In this document: positions 11,035-20,795 of the stretch, piece after piece | Layout: every line of letters begins with the position of its first letter | Numbering within the stretch: the stretch's first letter is position 1 | DNA from: Anastrepha obliqua | Taxonomy: Eukaryota; Arthropoda; Insecta; Diptera; Tephritidae | Length of the DNA: 64,000 nt | NCBI RefSeq assembly: GCF_027943255.1 | Contig: NC_072895.1 | Coordinates: 41,328,001-41,392,000, forward strand | Direction: 5' to 3' | The notes under the pieces: model-generated | What the model was told of the DNA's origin: nothing | What the model saw: the letters and a program-made list of their open reading frames with translations, nothing else | Database searches by the model: none | Translations under genes and position numbers: made by a program

Positions 11035-12185
11035 CCAGAGCTCAACTCCGTTGGTGCTTTCTGACAAGGTGAAGTACCTAGGTCTCATCCTTGGCAGTAA
11101 ACTAACTAGGAAGCCCAACATTGAGGAGAGAGTGAGGAGGCAGCAATAGCCTTGTATGGATGCAAGGGCGCAATTGGCAAAAGATGGAGCATTTCACCTA
11201 GAGTTGTATTTTAGGTCTATAATACCGCAATAAAGCCAACCTTGTTATATGGAGTCGTTATCTGGTGGAACTCACTGGAGAGGATGACATCAGCTAAAAA
11301 GCTAGAGAGAGTTCAAAGGTCTGCACTCATTGGAATCAGTGGAGCGCTTTGAATTACTCCTACTCTAGCTTAATGTAATGTTAAATGTGGTACCTATAGA
11401 CATCGCAGACAGAATTGCTGCTGCTCGTACTGCAATCAGATCGAGTGGTTTGGGCTATAGGTTCAATCTCACATATGGGCACTCAGATTCAGAAACTTTG
11501 AGTTCATCATCAAGGAAGGACTGGACCGGGGCCAACACCTGAGAACAGGACCTGGTTAACCTGTTCACGGATGGCTCGAAGTTGGGCGGTAGGAGTATAC
11601 TGTGTGCCCACGAAAGGAGAGGATTGGAATTCCCTTGACAACCTGCGCTCTACTCCTGGAAGGATGGGCTTTGCACCAACTTAACGAGCGCTGGGCAAGT
11701 ACACGAACGTGTAAGGTCGGGAAATCCTTCTGACCACGTTTGGTTAGGCGTTCGAGGGATATTCTGAGGATGACAAAATCTCAGCTCTCAAATTTTGTGG
11801 GTATTATCCGCGGGTATACATACCGGGAGACTCGGAATTTCTTCGAGTCCTTTTCTCGTCAGTTGTATGGAGGAAGAGGTGGAATAATCCCAGCACCTGC
11901 TTCTTAGCTGCCCGCTCTCGCTGGACTAAGACTTAAGCATCTTGGTTCTCACTTCTTTTCTGCGCCTGCTGACATAGCAGGTCTTGATATCTGATGAACT
12001 TCATCAGAAGCATAAAACGGCTAACACAACCGCAAATTAGTCACCGGTCCTCCCTCTCATTTTCGTCCTATAGTGTTTTCTTCACCTCTTTTTCGCCTTT
12101 CCAATGGTATCCCAAAGGATGAATTTGATTTCTTCGTCCAAGAGGGCCCACCTCTGGGCAACCATTACAATTGCTTTTTAGTTTT
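11035..12185 (+). pseudogene. RNase H-bearing LINE relic (RT thumb, RNase H start, zinc tail)
   Basis: In order: DKVKYLGLILGSKLTRKPNI (post-YADD RT), a LLYGVVIWWNSLE segment, KLERVQRSALIGISGA, LVNLFTDGSKLGG (RNase H start with its first acidic residue), and HLLLSCP near the C-terminal zinc tail. The end is also seen at 17481-17745. The antisense RT at 2985-3655 is the same family. Many stops and frameshifts make it a pseudogene. The order RT - RNase H - CCHC tail fits R1/LOA/I-like LINEs. Confidence 0.75.
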
Positions 12186-12715
12186 TGTATACAAAATTTT
12201 TAATAACAAACTAATGTACTCCTAAATAATTTTAATATAAAAGAAAACGTTTGTCGAAATTAGTTAAATTCCAAGCCATCTCTCACAAGATGAAAACACT
12301 TCGAAAATAAAAAGAAATTTCAATTAATAAATGAAAGCGAAATTCACGAAAAGAAACGTCAAACCAGCGATTTGAAATAAAAATAATTTAAATAACACTA
12401 GAAACAAAAACAAGGAACTACCGTAGTAATGGCACACACAAGAACAGTTCGATTTCTAAATGCACTGTTAAGTCGGATTATATAAACTCAAATAATGATC
12501 TCACTGACGATGGAATACCCTGGCGTTTTGTGATTTTTATCCCACCATTTAATTAAAAGTACAAAAAATCATTTTTAAATATTAAACATTTTTTTTTAAC
12601 AATTTGTTGTTTACACCTCGTTAACACCTTTTTATTTCTTACCTTGCAGTTTTTTCCAAGGTCCTATTAAAAATTGCATTTTTTTTCTAAACAAAATAAA
12701 TAAATAAAAAAAAAA

Positions 12716-12900
12716 ATGTTTGCGGCCACCCCAGTATGCGCATCTGAACACCTTAAATCACAGATACGCCTTTAATATTGGTTGGTTATAGAACAAATTT
12801 AGGGGGTAACGCAGACAAAATATTTCTTTTTTGAGCCACCCTAGTATACACGCATGAACGGCTTTAATCACAGATATGCCTTTAGTATTGGTTGCTGGCA
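12716..12900. repeat. two tandem copies of a transposon end plus flank
   Basis: GCGGCCACCCCAGTATGCGC at about 12723 and GAGCCACCCTAGTATACACG at about 12833 are each followed by nearly the same ~50 bp (AATCACAGATAYGCCTTTARTATTGGTTG). The unit is therefore tandemly duplicated at about 110-bp spacing. GGGTGGTAC at 10791 is a possible inverted partner of the first copy, which would frame the LINE relic. Confidence 0.5.
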
Positions 12901-13212
12901 GCTACTCAAGTGACGAGTATCATTAATTACTTAGATATGCTGTTAATTTCCCATTATTTCCGTCACAGAGATATGTATATGTATGTGTTTTATACATATG
13001 TTTGTATGAGTGTATATTTCCAATTACCCTGCAAACCAACTACCTGCTATTTACCCTGCTAACTTGTGGGTATCGTTCACCTGTGAAGTTGTGAGCTTTG
13101 TAGTAATTTTATATTCTACGCCGTGCACTTTCTACCTACTTCCAGTCTATACGTGTGATGATTTTATTCGCTCGCACTAACAGAAATTTCTCAATACTGC
13201 TGTGCTGCTCTA

Positions 13213-13625
13213 ATTGACATTCAAGTTGTGAATGATGTGGGTAACATGTAGTGAACAAAACCTTCTGAACTCATGAATGTTGTTGTTAACATGTAGTGAA
13301 CAGAATTTCATGAACTAGTGAATTTCGTTGTTAACATGTAGTGAACAGAATCTTTTGGGCCGGTGAATGTTGTTGTTAACATGTAGTGAACAGAATCTTT
13401 TGGGCTGGTGAATGTTATTGTGAACATGTAGTTAACAGAATTCCATAAACTAGTGAATTTCATTGTTAACATGTAGTGAACAGAATCTTTTGGGCTGGTG
13501 AATGTTATTGCTAACATGTAGTTAACAGAATTGGATAAACTAGTGAATTTCGTTGTTAACATGTAGCTAACAGAATCTCATGAATAAGTGAATTTCGTTG
13601 TTAACACATAGTTAACAGAATCTCT
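13213..13625. repeat. 45-bp minisatellite, about 9-10 units
   Basis: Units contain GTTAACATGTAGTGAACAG followed by a variable AATCTTTTGGGCTGGTGAAT or AATTTCATGAACTAGTGAAT half. The 45-bp period is divisible by three and keeps an 84-codon minus-strand frame open (F-T-S-x3-S-V-x-Y-M-L-T repeats), which I regard as incidental. The array lies close to the left end of the 13027-16048 element. Confidence 0.9.
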
Positions 13626-13869
13626 TCAAAAGGGTAATTTTGTAGGTAATACTTACGGATCCTATATACAATAATCCTTCAAAATTACTGATACAAATGG
13701 TTATTTATTGAATATTGAATCATTTTAATATTTATTTAGTTAATTTTTAGTTTCTAAAGAAAATTAATACAATTAATATAATAATTTTTTTAGTATGTTC
13801 TATTTATGTACAGCTATTTATATTAATTTACTATTTACATTACAAAATTACGTTAAGTTTTAGTTATTT

Positions 13870-14275
13870 ATTTTAATATTTACATTATAAAATTAGGTTT
13901 GGTGTTAGACAAATTTTAGTTTTAGTTATTTATATACATGAATTAGTTTAGTTTTTAGAAAAGTTTACGTTTTAGTTTTAATGTACATAAATTAGTATAA
14001 TATTTACATTCTTAAATTAGGTTTTGGTGTTAGACAAATTTTAGTTTTGGTTATTTATATACATTAATTAGTTTAGTTATTAGAAAAGTTTACGGTTTAG
14101 TTTTTATGTACATAAATTAGTATAATATTTACATTCTTAAATTTGGTTTTGGTGTTAGACAAATTTTAGTTTTGGTTATTTATATACATTAATTAGTTTA
14201 GTTATTAGAAAAGTTTACGGTTTAGTTTTTATGTACATAAATTAGTATAATATTTACATTCTTAAATTTGGTTTT
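13870..14275. repeat. 125-bp tandem repeat, about 3 units
   Basis: GGTGTTAGACAAATTTTAG recurs at 13901, 14026 and 14151, with exact 125-bp spacing and over 90 per cent apparent identity between the last two units. The units are AT-rich and contain no gene. The repeat belongs to the interior of the 13027-16048 element. Confidence 0.9.
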
Positions 14276-15160
14276 GTGAAAGTGAACATGAATTTAAGTA
14301 ATTTGACATTATAAAATTAGGTTTAGAAATATTTTAGTTTTAGTTATTAGTTATTTTGAATATTAATTTTTTGTTTTTGTTTTCTAACTACTTGTTTATG
14401 TCGGTTGTGGCTCATTAAAACCGCTTTGCGAATTTCCTCGATCCACAGGAGAAATTCGCAAAAGTGCAATTTTTCGCTAAGTGCAATCATTGCTGAAATT
14501 TTCCAATTGTACTTATCGGGCTTCTACTGTAATATCAGACTAAAAATAAAATAATAATTGAAAAATTACAAAATACTTACTGAATTTGCCCTGGATGCTG
14601 GTAAATTTTCACGTCTCCTTTTTAATGAAATCGCTTACGACCTAGAAGTTAAGGATAAAAAAGATTTATTAGTTTAATAATATAGATTATTTATATAAAC
14701 ATATGTAGATATACACAACTTTTCACAAATTGCTTATATGTATATGCATATTTCTTATGCATAAATGGAAAAGTGTATGCACGTTCGTGTATATAAATAT
14801 TTACATACATATATGTATATCACAATTTTATTCTTATCCTACAAACGTGCATACATTTTTTCCATTTACTTACACTGCGCACGCGACTGCTATTAACCAA
14901 ACCACAAACAGAATTTTATAATGCCAACAATTGGCTTCTTTAACTATGGCATATGCACATCTTTTTGGTTTGGATTAATCGCACTGATCCTGTGACACAT
15001 TTCTTGGCCACACAATTATATCAATGCACTGCACAGTGTATAAACAAAAGCTATGACCAACCGCACTGGTCATGCCTTTCCATATCTTCATTTTCACTTC
15101 CCATATCTTCCATTTCACATTCACTGATTTAATACTTACCGAGTCAGATGCAGACCCCTT

Positions 15161-15815
15161 TTAAATTTCCTGATTGTATCGCCGTTTATCTTGCTGTACC
15201 TATATAGTATAAAAAGATGTTATTAATACAAAATGGAAAAGATTAAATTAGAGGTTTTATACATATTTCATGCACCAACCGTGCATATTTACATACAGTG
15301 TATGGTATGTATGTACATGCATACGAATTTTACTTCGCAGTATATATGTACATACATATATTGCATATTTAATTCATATACACTACGCAGCGGGCATATT
15401 GAAAAGATTTGTTGCCCATAGCTATGAGAAACACATATGCATTTGAGGTTAGGATCCCCGCACTGATCCTGTATGGGCAACAAATTACTTTTCAACCCTT
15501 ATTTTTCACAAAACACACTGCGCAGTGTGCGTATGGATGCAAAAGCTATGACCACCGACACTGGTCATGCTTTTGCACATTTTATAAGCGAAAAAGAATT
15601 TGTTTTACATTGAGCAAACTTACCAAAAGAAAGATCCCCGCTTTGTTTTCTTCTTTAATTTGGAATTGAATTGCTTTTGTATTGCTGATGCACCTCTTGA
15701 AGTTGTGAATACGTTTTGCTGAAAATAAAAATACATTTTATTAGTTTAAATAGATATATAATTGCAAAATTTACTAAAAATTGTTGAACTTACCTTTTCG
15801 CTTGGAGATTTTCAT
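15161..15815 (-). CDS. possible spliced small basic protein in the 13-16 kb element
   Basis: Three minus-strand exons can be joined: ATG at 15815 to 15794, then 15718-15624, then 15199-15161. Exons 1 and 2 each end in a GTAAGT donor, and exons 2 and 3 follow pyrimidine- or AT-rich sequence ending in AG. The joined frame has no stop for 51 codons. It starts MKISKRK, is rich in Lys and Arg (KRIHNFKRC) and ends RRYNQEI. The intact phase across two introns is the main evidence. I do not recognise the family. Further donor/acceptor pairs at 14577-14642 suggest alternative or extra exons. The exon model needs transcript evidence. Confidence 0.35.
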
Positions 15816-16048
15816 AGAATTAAACGCGATTCATTTTTGTATTTGACATTTGCAACTTGTTTTTTGCTGTCACTTTCGCACTCACTATAGTTAAGTTTAA
15901 TAAGTATTCACGAAAATTATGAGATAAATATATGTATAACCCATCGAAAATGACAAAAGAATTAAATGTGATTGTGTGGGTATTATTGGAAAAATTGAGT
16001 GAATGTGTTGGTAAAATTGGAAAAACTGGTGAACGTTGGTTTGCAGGG

Positions 16049-17249
16049 TATGTGTACGAATATTTGAATACAACACTTTATTTTCAAATGAAAAGTTGAA
16101 TTTGGAATGTGTAACTTTTAGAATTTTTTTTTTTTTTTTTGTATCAAAAATAAAGGTTAACGAAATAAAAGCATTTCCCTGCTGAACAAAAGATTAGATT
16201 ATGTGTGTGTGTGTGCATAAATATAATTAAATAATATACGTAGGACCATCTCATTCATTTTAGTTTTGTATTGTATCGGTCTGTTTTCTGTTGCTCACCT
16301 TAATTGCTGCTGAAGTGTTGCGTGTCTGGATGCGGGTGTTGATTGATGATTATTCCGTGGTTGCATGACTTCCTTTGTCTAAACCAGCTTTGACTGCTTA
16401 ATTACTTCATAAAATATTTTGCTGGTGGATAAAGTTTTTATTTCATAATAAATTACATGCCGGTGGTTAAGTTTGACGGAGTAGATAAACGTTTAGGGAA
16501 ACTTCTCCCCTCAAGCACGTCTGCAGTCTACAGTAAATATTTTTCGTATTATTTTTACTACTTCTTATGGTATTGTTAAACTGTGGCATTTGTCGTAATG
16601 TTATTTCATATATTATATAAAGCATCCGAGCAGTGCTGTCGCTGTCATTCTAATCAGAATCGATCACTACAATTTAGATGTCGGCCCACCGTCACTTCAT
16701 ATTTTACCAAATCCAAGCTACCTCTTGAAATAAACTTTAAGTGCGTTCATAGAACCGAATGTAGGATTTTATCAATACAATATTAAGAAGATTTATATGT
16801 ACTTGTCCCAACCACTACGATGTCTTCCCATATACACCATGTTTGCTCTGGTAAAATATGTTTACTCAGGTGTTTGTGCGTCTTATGCGTCAACTCTGCA
16901 TACGATGCAAGACATATTTGCAGTTCTGTCTTCCTCCTTATAGAACCTGCTAGCTCCATTGGAGTATATTCCAGGTTAGGAAGATGATAGTTCAATCTAC
17001 AATACCCTTTTAGAATTCCTGTGCTGATTCTAAAATCATCTGACGTGTCTCATTCAGCTCATAGAGCGAATTTAAGGGGTAACATCAAGATAAAAAAATT
17101 AATATATTTGGGTCATCAACGATAGTTTTATTGCTCGCTTGTACGTGTCAAGGGCGGTCTATTCAAACTGATATTAGTAGAACAGCTAATTTAGTTTTTT
17201 TATTTTATTTGTCTTAGCTTGGAAATTTTCAAAATGAGATGCTTCTTTA
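16049..17249. other. no gene recognised; (TG)n tract and a P-like MITE end
   Basis: A T-run lies at about 16125-16141 and a (TG)n tract at about 16203-16216. TCAAGGGCGGTCTATTCAAA near 17148 resembles the left end of the P-like MITEs, followed by an AACAGCTAATTT that parallels their AATCAGCTGATTT. A 67-codon ORF at 16583-16786 is unsupported. Confidence 0.4.
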
Positions 17250-17405
17250 CAAGGTGAATCTATTAAAGATGGTATCGGTAAATCAGCTGATTTGTCAGCC
17301 CAGTATGAAACAAGGCGAATTCATTTTTTGTTTTATACTCTGCCAATCAAACGTACAAAATATTGTTATTGGTCTAGTACCACCACCTTAAATGAATGCG
17401 CCTTG
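17250..17405 (+). mobile_element. P-like MITE copy 1, 156 bp, 8-bp target duplication
   Basis: Left end CAAGGTGAATCTATTAAAG and right end (opposite strand) CAAGGCGCATTCATTTAAGG form inverted termini. Identical 8-bp duplications CTTCTTTA occur at 17242-17249 and 17406-17413. The interior shares AATCAGCTGATTTGTCAG and CGTACAAAA with the other copies in this window. An 8-bp duplication fits P or hAT elements, and the larger relative at 17827 carries a THAP domain, which favours P. Confidence 0.85.
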
Positions 17406-17480
17406 CTTCTTTAGATTTTAATTTGAAATTTTTGTGAAAATTAATTTTCAGCAAAAAAAAAAAACAAAAACGAGGCTAGT

Positions 17481-17745
17481 GTGTTTTGGAACGTGAATTG
17501 CACAAGCTGCCTGGAGGATGAGATGGAATCATCTCGGCACCTTCTTCTCAGCTGCCCTGCTCTCGTCGCACACAAATTTAGACATCTGGGGTCTCAACTT
17601 TTTTTTACACGTATTTAAGTATAACACCTGGCGAATTTCATCAGCACCATGAAGCAGTTAATATGAACTTAATTAGCCATTGTGTTGGTTGTAATCTTTC
17701 AATTCAAAGCCCTTTATTCATTTTTCCACGTTTTTAGTTCTTTTC
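17481..17745 (+). pseudogene. zinc tail and 3' end of an RNase H-type LINE
   Basis: The frame NVNCTSCLEDEMESSRHLLL followed by SCPALVAHKFRHLGSQLF is the C-x2-C-x10-H-x4-C zinc tail that ends ORF2 of the 11035-12185 family. The downstream sequence aligns with the 3' end there (AGCACCATGAAGCAGTTAAT against AGAAGCATAAAACGGCTAAC). The copy is strongly 5' truncated. Confidence 0.75.
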
Positions 17746-17988
17746 CTTCTATTCCATGCCCCGAAAATAAATTATTTTTGTCAAAGCTGTTTGACAATCT
17801 GGAAACCAAATACAAACTACTACTATCAAGACGAATCTATTAATGGTGATAGCAGTGGACCAGGTGATTTTTTATTTCTCTTTCGCCGTGTACATTCGAA
17901 TGTCATTGTAATTTGAAAATTGAAATTTTGTAATTAATTTACATTCAAAAAGTTTTTTACTAATTAATACACAAAATAAAGGAAAAGT

Positions 17989-18260
17989 ACGCCATTTGTT
18001 AAATTTGTTAAAAAAAAGCAGGGCGGAAAACTACCATTTTTCAAGGTTCCAATCGAGGTATCAGAACAGTTGATGTGGTCCAGATCATGCCGAGTACAGC
18101 TTAGAGGTAATGATTTCATTTGTTGTGAGCACTTTCCGCTGTCGATATGGCATGTTCAGGTACAAAATCCGAATTACTCTCAAAAGTTGTAGCATTCCCA
18201 CCATCCGTCTACCTCTACTACAGACTACGAAACGCAAACAGAGTAAAAACAAATAATTTC
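17989..18260 (+). pseudogene. THAP (C2CH) DNA-binding domain remnant of a P-like transposase
   Basis: A THAP zinc finger can be read across frames. C-x2-C is encoded at 17997-18008 (with stop codons between), then KLPFFKVPIEVSEQLMW gives the conserved F-x-x-x-P and Trp. FICCEHFP gives C-x2-H at 18121-18132, and VVAFPPSV near 18190-18212 takes the place of the AVP-type box. The spacing C-x2-C, about 37 residues, then C-x2-H fits THAP domains. These sit at the N-terminus of P-element transposases and bind the element's ends. Frameshifts and stops make it non-functional. Confidence 0.7.
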
Positions 18261-18332
18261 AACATGACAAATAAATGGGATCTTTTTTTCAATTTTGCCT
18301 TTACAAATAAGCCACTTCTTCGTTTTCTAATA

Positions 18333-18853
18333 GGTCTATGAATAAGTTCGTGCGGTTTTTTTTCGAAATTTGAATTTCGGATCATTCCCATGGCTTTTAA
18401 ACGTTTGGAAATGGTTGATTGATCAACTCCCAAAGTTTTTGCAACCTCTTCTTGCGTTTGAGCCGGATCTTGATCGAGCAATTCCTCCAATTCGGTATCC
18501 ATGAACTTTGGCGGCGCGGCCAAAATCACCACTTTTAAAGCGTGCAAACCACTTCTGGCACGTTCGCTCAGCTAGAGCATGCTCACCATAAACTTCCACC
18601 AAGATACGATGACTTTCGGCTGCTTTTTTCTTCATATTAAAGAATTCCCCGCAAAAAAACATTATTTGGCACGAAATTCGACATTTTCAAGTGTGGTAAA
18701 AATATTGTTGTTTACGCTTCAAATAAAAAACTTATACTGACGTTTGTGCCTTACGACAGTAGCTCTCCAATGAATGTTTGGAAATGTGGATCGATGGAAT
18801 AATAATCAAGTTACGCCATCTGTTGTAAAACCGCACGAACTTATCCATAGACT
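18333..18853 (-). mobile_element. internally deleted mariner, 521 bp
   Basis: The inverted ends pair well: left GGTCTATGAATAAGTTCGTG and right (opposite strand) AGTCTATGGATAAGTTCGTG, continuing CGGTTTT, with two mismatches. TA flanks both sides (18331-18332 and 18854-18855). Only the N-terminal part of the transposase gene is left, running straight into the 3' inverted repeat. It inserted into the P-like element around it, so it is the younger of the two. Confidence 0.9.
18370..18662 (-). pseudogene. mariner transposase, N-terminal DNA-binding part only
   Basis: Minus strand. MKKKAAESHRILVEVYGEHA and ERTCQKWFARFKSGDF form the first helix-turn-helix. A frameshift leads to LEELLDQDPAQTQEEVAKTL and VDQSTISKRLKAMGMI, the second helix-turn-helix. 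The linker between the two is scrambled. The catalytic domain (D, D, D34D) has been deleted, and the frame reads into the terminal repeat. The sequence belongs to the mellifera/cecropia-like side of the mariners. It could bind ends at most and cannot transpose. Confidence 0.85.
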
Positions 18854-19140
18854 TACTTTGACGTGACATTCTAATGCACATTCAATAATGCACAAAATGT
18901 TGTGGTTGCCCTAATGAATTCGCCTTCACTACTACAATCAGCTTGAGCAGATTCGCCTTGGTACGAGTATTAATTGTGGCATTGCATTTCATGTCATTCA
19001 AGTCTTGAAAAAAAAATTATTAGTTTGTTTTGTTTTTATTTAAAATCTCTCAGCATTAAATTCATACGAAATATACAAATTTTCTTTGACGAACAAAACA
19101 TCTCATTGTGGCTACCGAAAACCCCGAAAATCTAGTGGGG

Positions 19141-19212
19141 ATGCTCTACTTTGTGTTTAACTTCGCAATAGGTTTCTTGTGCGGTTATTATTATTGCAAG
19201 AACTGCAAATGA
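19141..19212 (+). CDS. putative 23-aa single-pass membrane micropeptide (family member A)
   Basis: ATG at 19141 (G at -3) opens 23 codons ending in TGA. The peptide begins MLYFVFNFAIGFLCGYYY and ends in a Lys- and Cys-rich tail (CKNCK). Its core fits F-x2-G-x3-G-Y, shared with five other tiny ORFs on this strand between 19 and 29 kb. The whole peptide is one hydrophobic segment with a basic C-terminus, as expected for a single-pass membrane peptide. ATTAAA at about 19282 could be a variant poly(A) signal. It lies 214 bp after the P-like element and 188 bp before member B. The family is unknown to me. Coding status rests on the shared motif only. Confidence 0.5.
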   Translation: MLYFVFNFAIGFLCGYYYCKNCK

Positions 19213-19400
19213 AGGGAAGTATGTATGTATGTATGTAAATTCTATAATTTTTGACATTTTGCTTTTTCAGAGAATTTTAAAATTAAAATGCACATAAAAT
19301 TATGACCATTTATACATACATATTTCTTTTTCTATTTCCAAATTCTTTCTGCTCCTTGGGCAAAACCAGCGAACGAGCCGTACGTAAACTAGAGCAAATT

Positions 19401-19478
19401 ATGCAAGGAAGAGGCTGTGCTTTTCTCTTCGGCTTGGCAGTTGGATATTTTGTATTACCCAAAATAAAAGACCAGTGA
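19401..19478 (+). CDS. putative 25-aa single-pass membrane micropeptide (family member B)
   Basis: ATG at 19401 (A at -3) opens 25 codons ending in TGA. After MQGRGC comes the hydrophobic core AFLFGLAVGYFVLPK, then IKDQ. The core matches the members at 22598 and 27676 almost position by position (F-x-F-G-x-x-V-G-[YV]-F-V-[LV]-P-[KR]). The G-x3-G spacing is a classical helix-packing motif in membrane segments. AATAAA at 19542-19547, about 65 bp after the stop, would give a very short 3' UTR. No signal-peptide cleavage site is evident. I infer a membrane micropeptide of unknown role. Confidence 0.6.
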   Translation: MQGRGCAFLFGLAVGYFVLPKIKDQ

Positions 19479-19888
19479 TGATTTTGCTATAAAAAATCAA
19501 AAACAAAAGCAAATGTCTTGAACCAAAGGTCAATAATTTCAAATAAAGAAAAATAAAATAAAGTAAAATAGTTTGAATAACTTCAAACTCAAAGATTTGC
19601 GCATTTTTTCTGTATAAATTTCATATTCAGTACGAAGAATGTAACTCAGCTAAACTTGACAATTTTTGTGGTTATATTTCATGACTTGACTGAGAAATAT
19701 AGGCCTTGACTTTTATGCAATCAAATGGATTAATAGTTTTTGTTTTTTATTTCTTTTGTAAACAAAATTGTAACATTTGTTATAGTAAATTGTGCCATTT
19801 TATTTTGGACTTTTAAAGAACCATCAGTGGAGTTTCCCGTTTGCGCACTTCTAAAAACAAGTGTTGATTGGCTGATAAGATTTGTGGA

Positions 19889-19948
19889 ATGACAGATCCT
19901 GTGATAGTTTTTTGTGCGGGTACCTTTATCGGAGTCTTGTTAATGTAA
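19889..19948 (+). CDS. putative 19-aa membrane micropeptide (family member C)
   Basis: ATG at 19889 (G at -3) opens 19 codons: MTDPVIVFCAGTFIGVLLM, then TAA. The core F-C-A-G-T-F-I-G-V fits the family pattern F-x2-G-x3-G-[YV], but the Pro-Lys tail is missing. The last codons overlap GTAAGC (19944-19949), a good splice donor, so the frame may continue in a further exon and not stop here. It is the least certain member. Confidence 0.4.
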   Translation: MTDPVIVFCAGTFIGVLLM

Positions 19949-20138
19949 GCATAGACGTTTTTGTAATTTAAAACAAAAAAATATATAAAAACCAAAATAT
20001 ATTCAAGCAAAAGGCTCGCGACAATTATTTAAAAAACGCAGGTGTGTAGTTCATTGAATTTTTGATATAAAAAAGTGCAATTTTCAAGTGTCTCAAAAAT
20101 TGCATTGATTTTGACAAGTTTTTCTGCTGATGGTTTTG

Positions 20139-20338
20139 CAAGGCGCTTTCATTAAAGGTGGTGGCACTAGACGAACAATTATATTTCGTACGTTTGATAG
20201 TCAAAGCAAAGTATTGGCAAAGTAGGAAACAAAGAATTAATTCGTCTTTTTTCTTTCTGGACAGACAGCCATATGGACACGGCGAAACACAAACAAATCA
20301 GCTGATTTACCGATTCCACTTGTAATAGATTTGCCTTG
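20139..20338 (-). mobile_element. P-like MITE copy 2, reversed, 200 bp
   Basis: The plus strand begins CAAGGCGCTTTCATTAAAGG and then GTGGTGGCACTAG, which is the right end of the family in inverse orientation. It ends TAATAGATTTGCCTTG, the inverse of CAAGGCGAATCTATTA. AATCAGCTGATTTACCGAT and GGACACGGCGAAA are the usual internal landmarks. The flanking octamers TGGTTTTG and CGGTGTTG agree at 6 of 8 positions, consistent with an old 8-bp duplication. Confidence 0.8.
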
Positions 20339-20549
20339 CGGTGTTGAGTGTTTTCTTCCAAATATTAAAAAAAAAATTCAGTCATTCGTTAAATAATTTA
20401 AGTGGAAAAATAAATAGTCAAAACTTGTCAATACGAGGTTTTTTTCTGAGATGACGCCCGTGAAGCTCTCACCTGTACTGCCATACCGGCATGGCAGGTT
20501 TCACGAGTTGTAGCCTCTCACCTACTCTCCCCGCGAAACTGCCCAAAAG

Positions 20550-20795
20550 ATATTACTTGACGGGGCTGCTGAACTCCGCGCGCCTTAGATCATTATGAAT
20601 ATGTTTTACATGCGCGCCAGTTCCCTTCCAGTTATCTGTTAACTTCATCATAAAATCTACAATATTTTCTACGTTTAAGATTTTTAAAGGTTTTGGGAGC
20701 ATAATATGGGAAGAGGACCAAGGTATGGTCAACATTTGCTTTCTTCTCCATGCAGATTAGGCAGTATGGAGAAATGTTATGGCAAATCTGTGGCT
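20550..20795 (-). pseudogene. possible LINE zinc tail and C-terminus
   Basis: Minus strand: CHNISPYCLICMEKKANVDH resembles a C-x2-C-x-H LINE zinc tail (typically SPxCRxCxEExET.xH), followed by NVENIVDFMMKLTDNW and then RRAEFSSPVK. This order (zinc tail, ...FI/M..L..W, basic end) fits ORF2 ends of RNase H-type LINEs. The expected final Cys is replaced, and no RT is found nearby. It may instead be unrelated sequence. Confidence 0.3.

Larger units (their letters stand above)
13027..16048. mobile_element. 3.0 kb TIR element with internal minisatellites and a spliced minus-strand frame
   Basis: Perfect 14-bp inverted ends CCCTGCAAACCAAC occur at 13027-13040 and, inverted, at 16035-16048. TA dinucleotides flank both ends. 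Inside are a 45-bp minisatellite, a 125-bp tandem repeat, and two diverged copies of a palindrome-rich module (about 14945-15085 and 15445-15590, each with GCACTGATCCTGT and GACCA...TGGTCATG). Several consensus splice sites occur on the minus strand. No transposase of a known superfamily is visible. It may be a non-autonomous or unfamiliar DNA transposon. Classification is open. Confidence 0.6.
17827..18927 (+). mobile_element. P-like element with THAP remnant, interrupted by mariner
   Basis: The left end CAAGACGAATCTATTAATGG and the internal CTTTCGCCGTGTACAT match the P-like MITEs. The right end (ACCACCTTTAATGAATGCGCC-like, here CCCTAATGAATTCGCCTTC) closes at about 18927. The flanks ACTACTAT (17819-17826) and ACTACTAC (18928-18935) are a 7/8 target duplication. 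Inside are a THAP-domain remnant and, at 18333-18853, a mariner that inserted later. This copy links the MITEs to a parent coding for a P-type transposase. Confidence 0.65.

Noticed and set aside
13308..13562. 84-codon repeat ORF on the minus strand
   Set aside because: Artefact of the 45-bp minisatellite.
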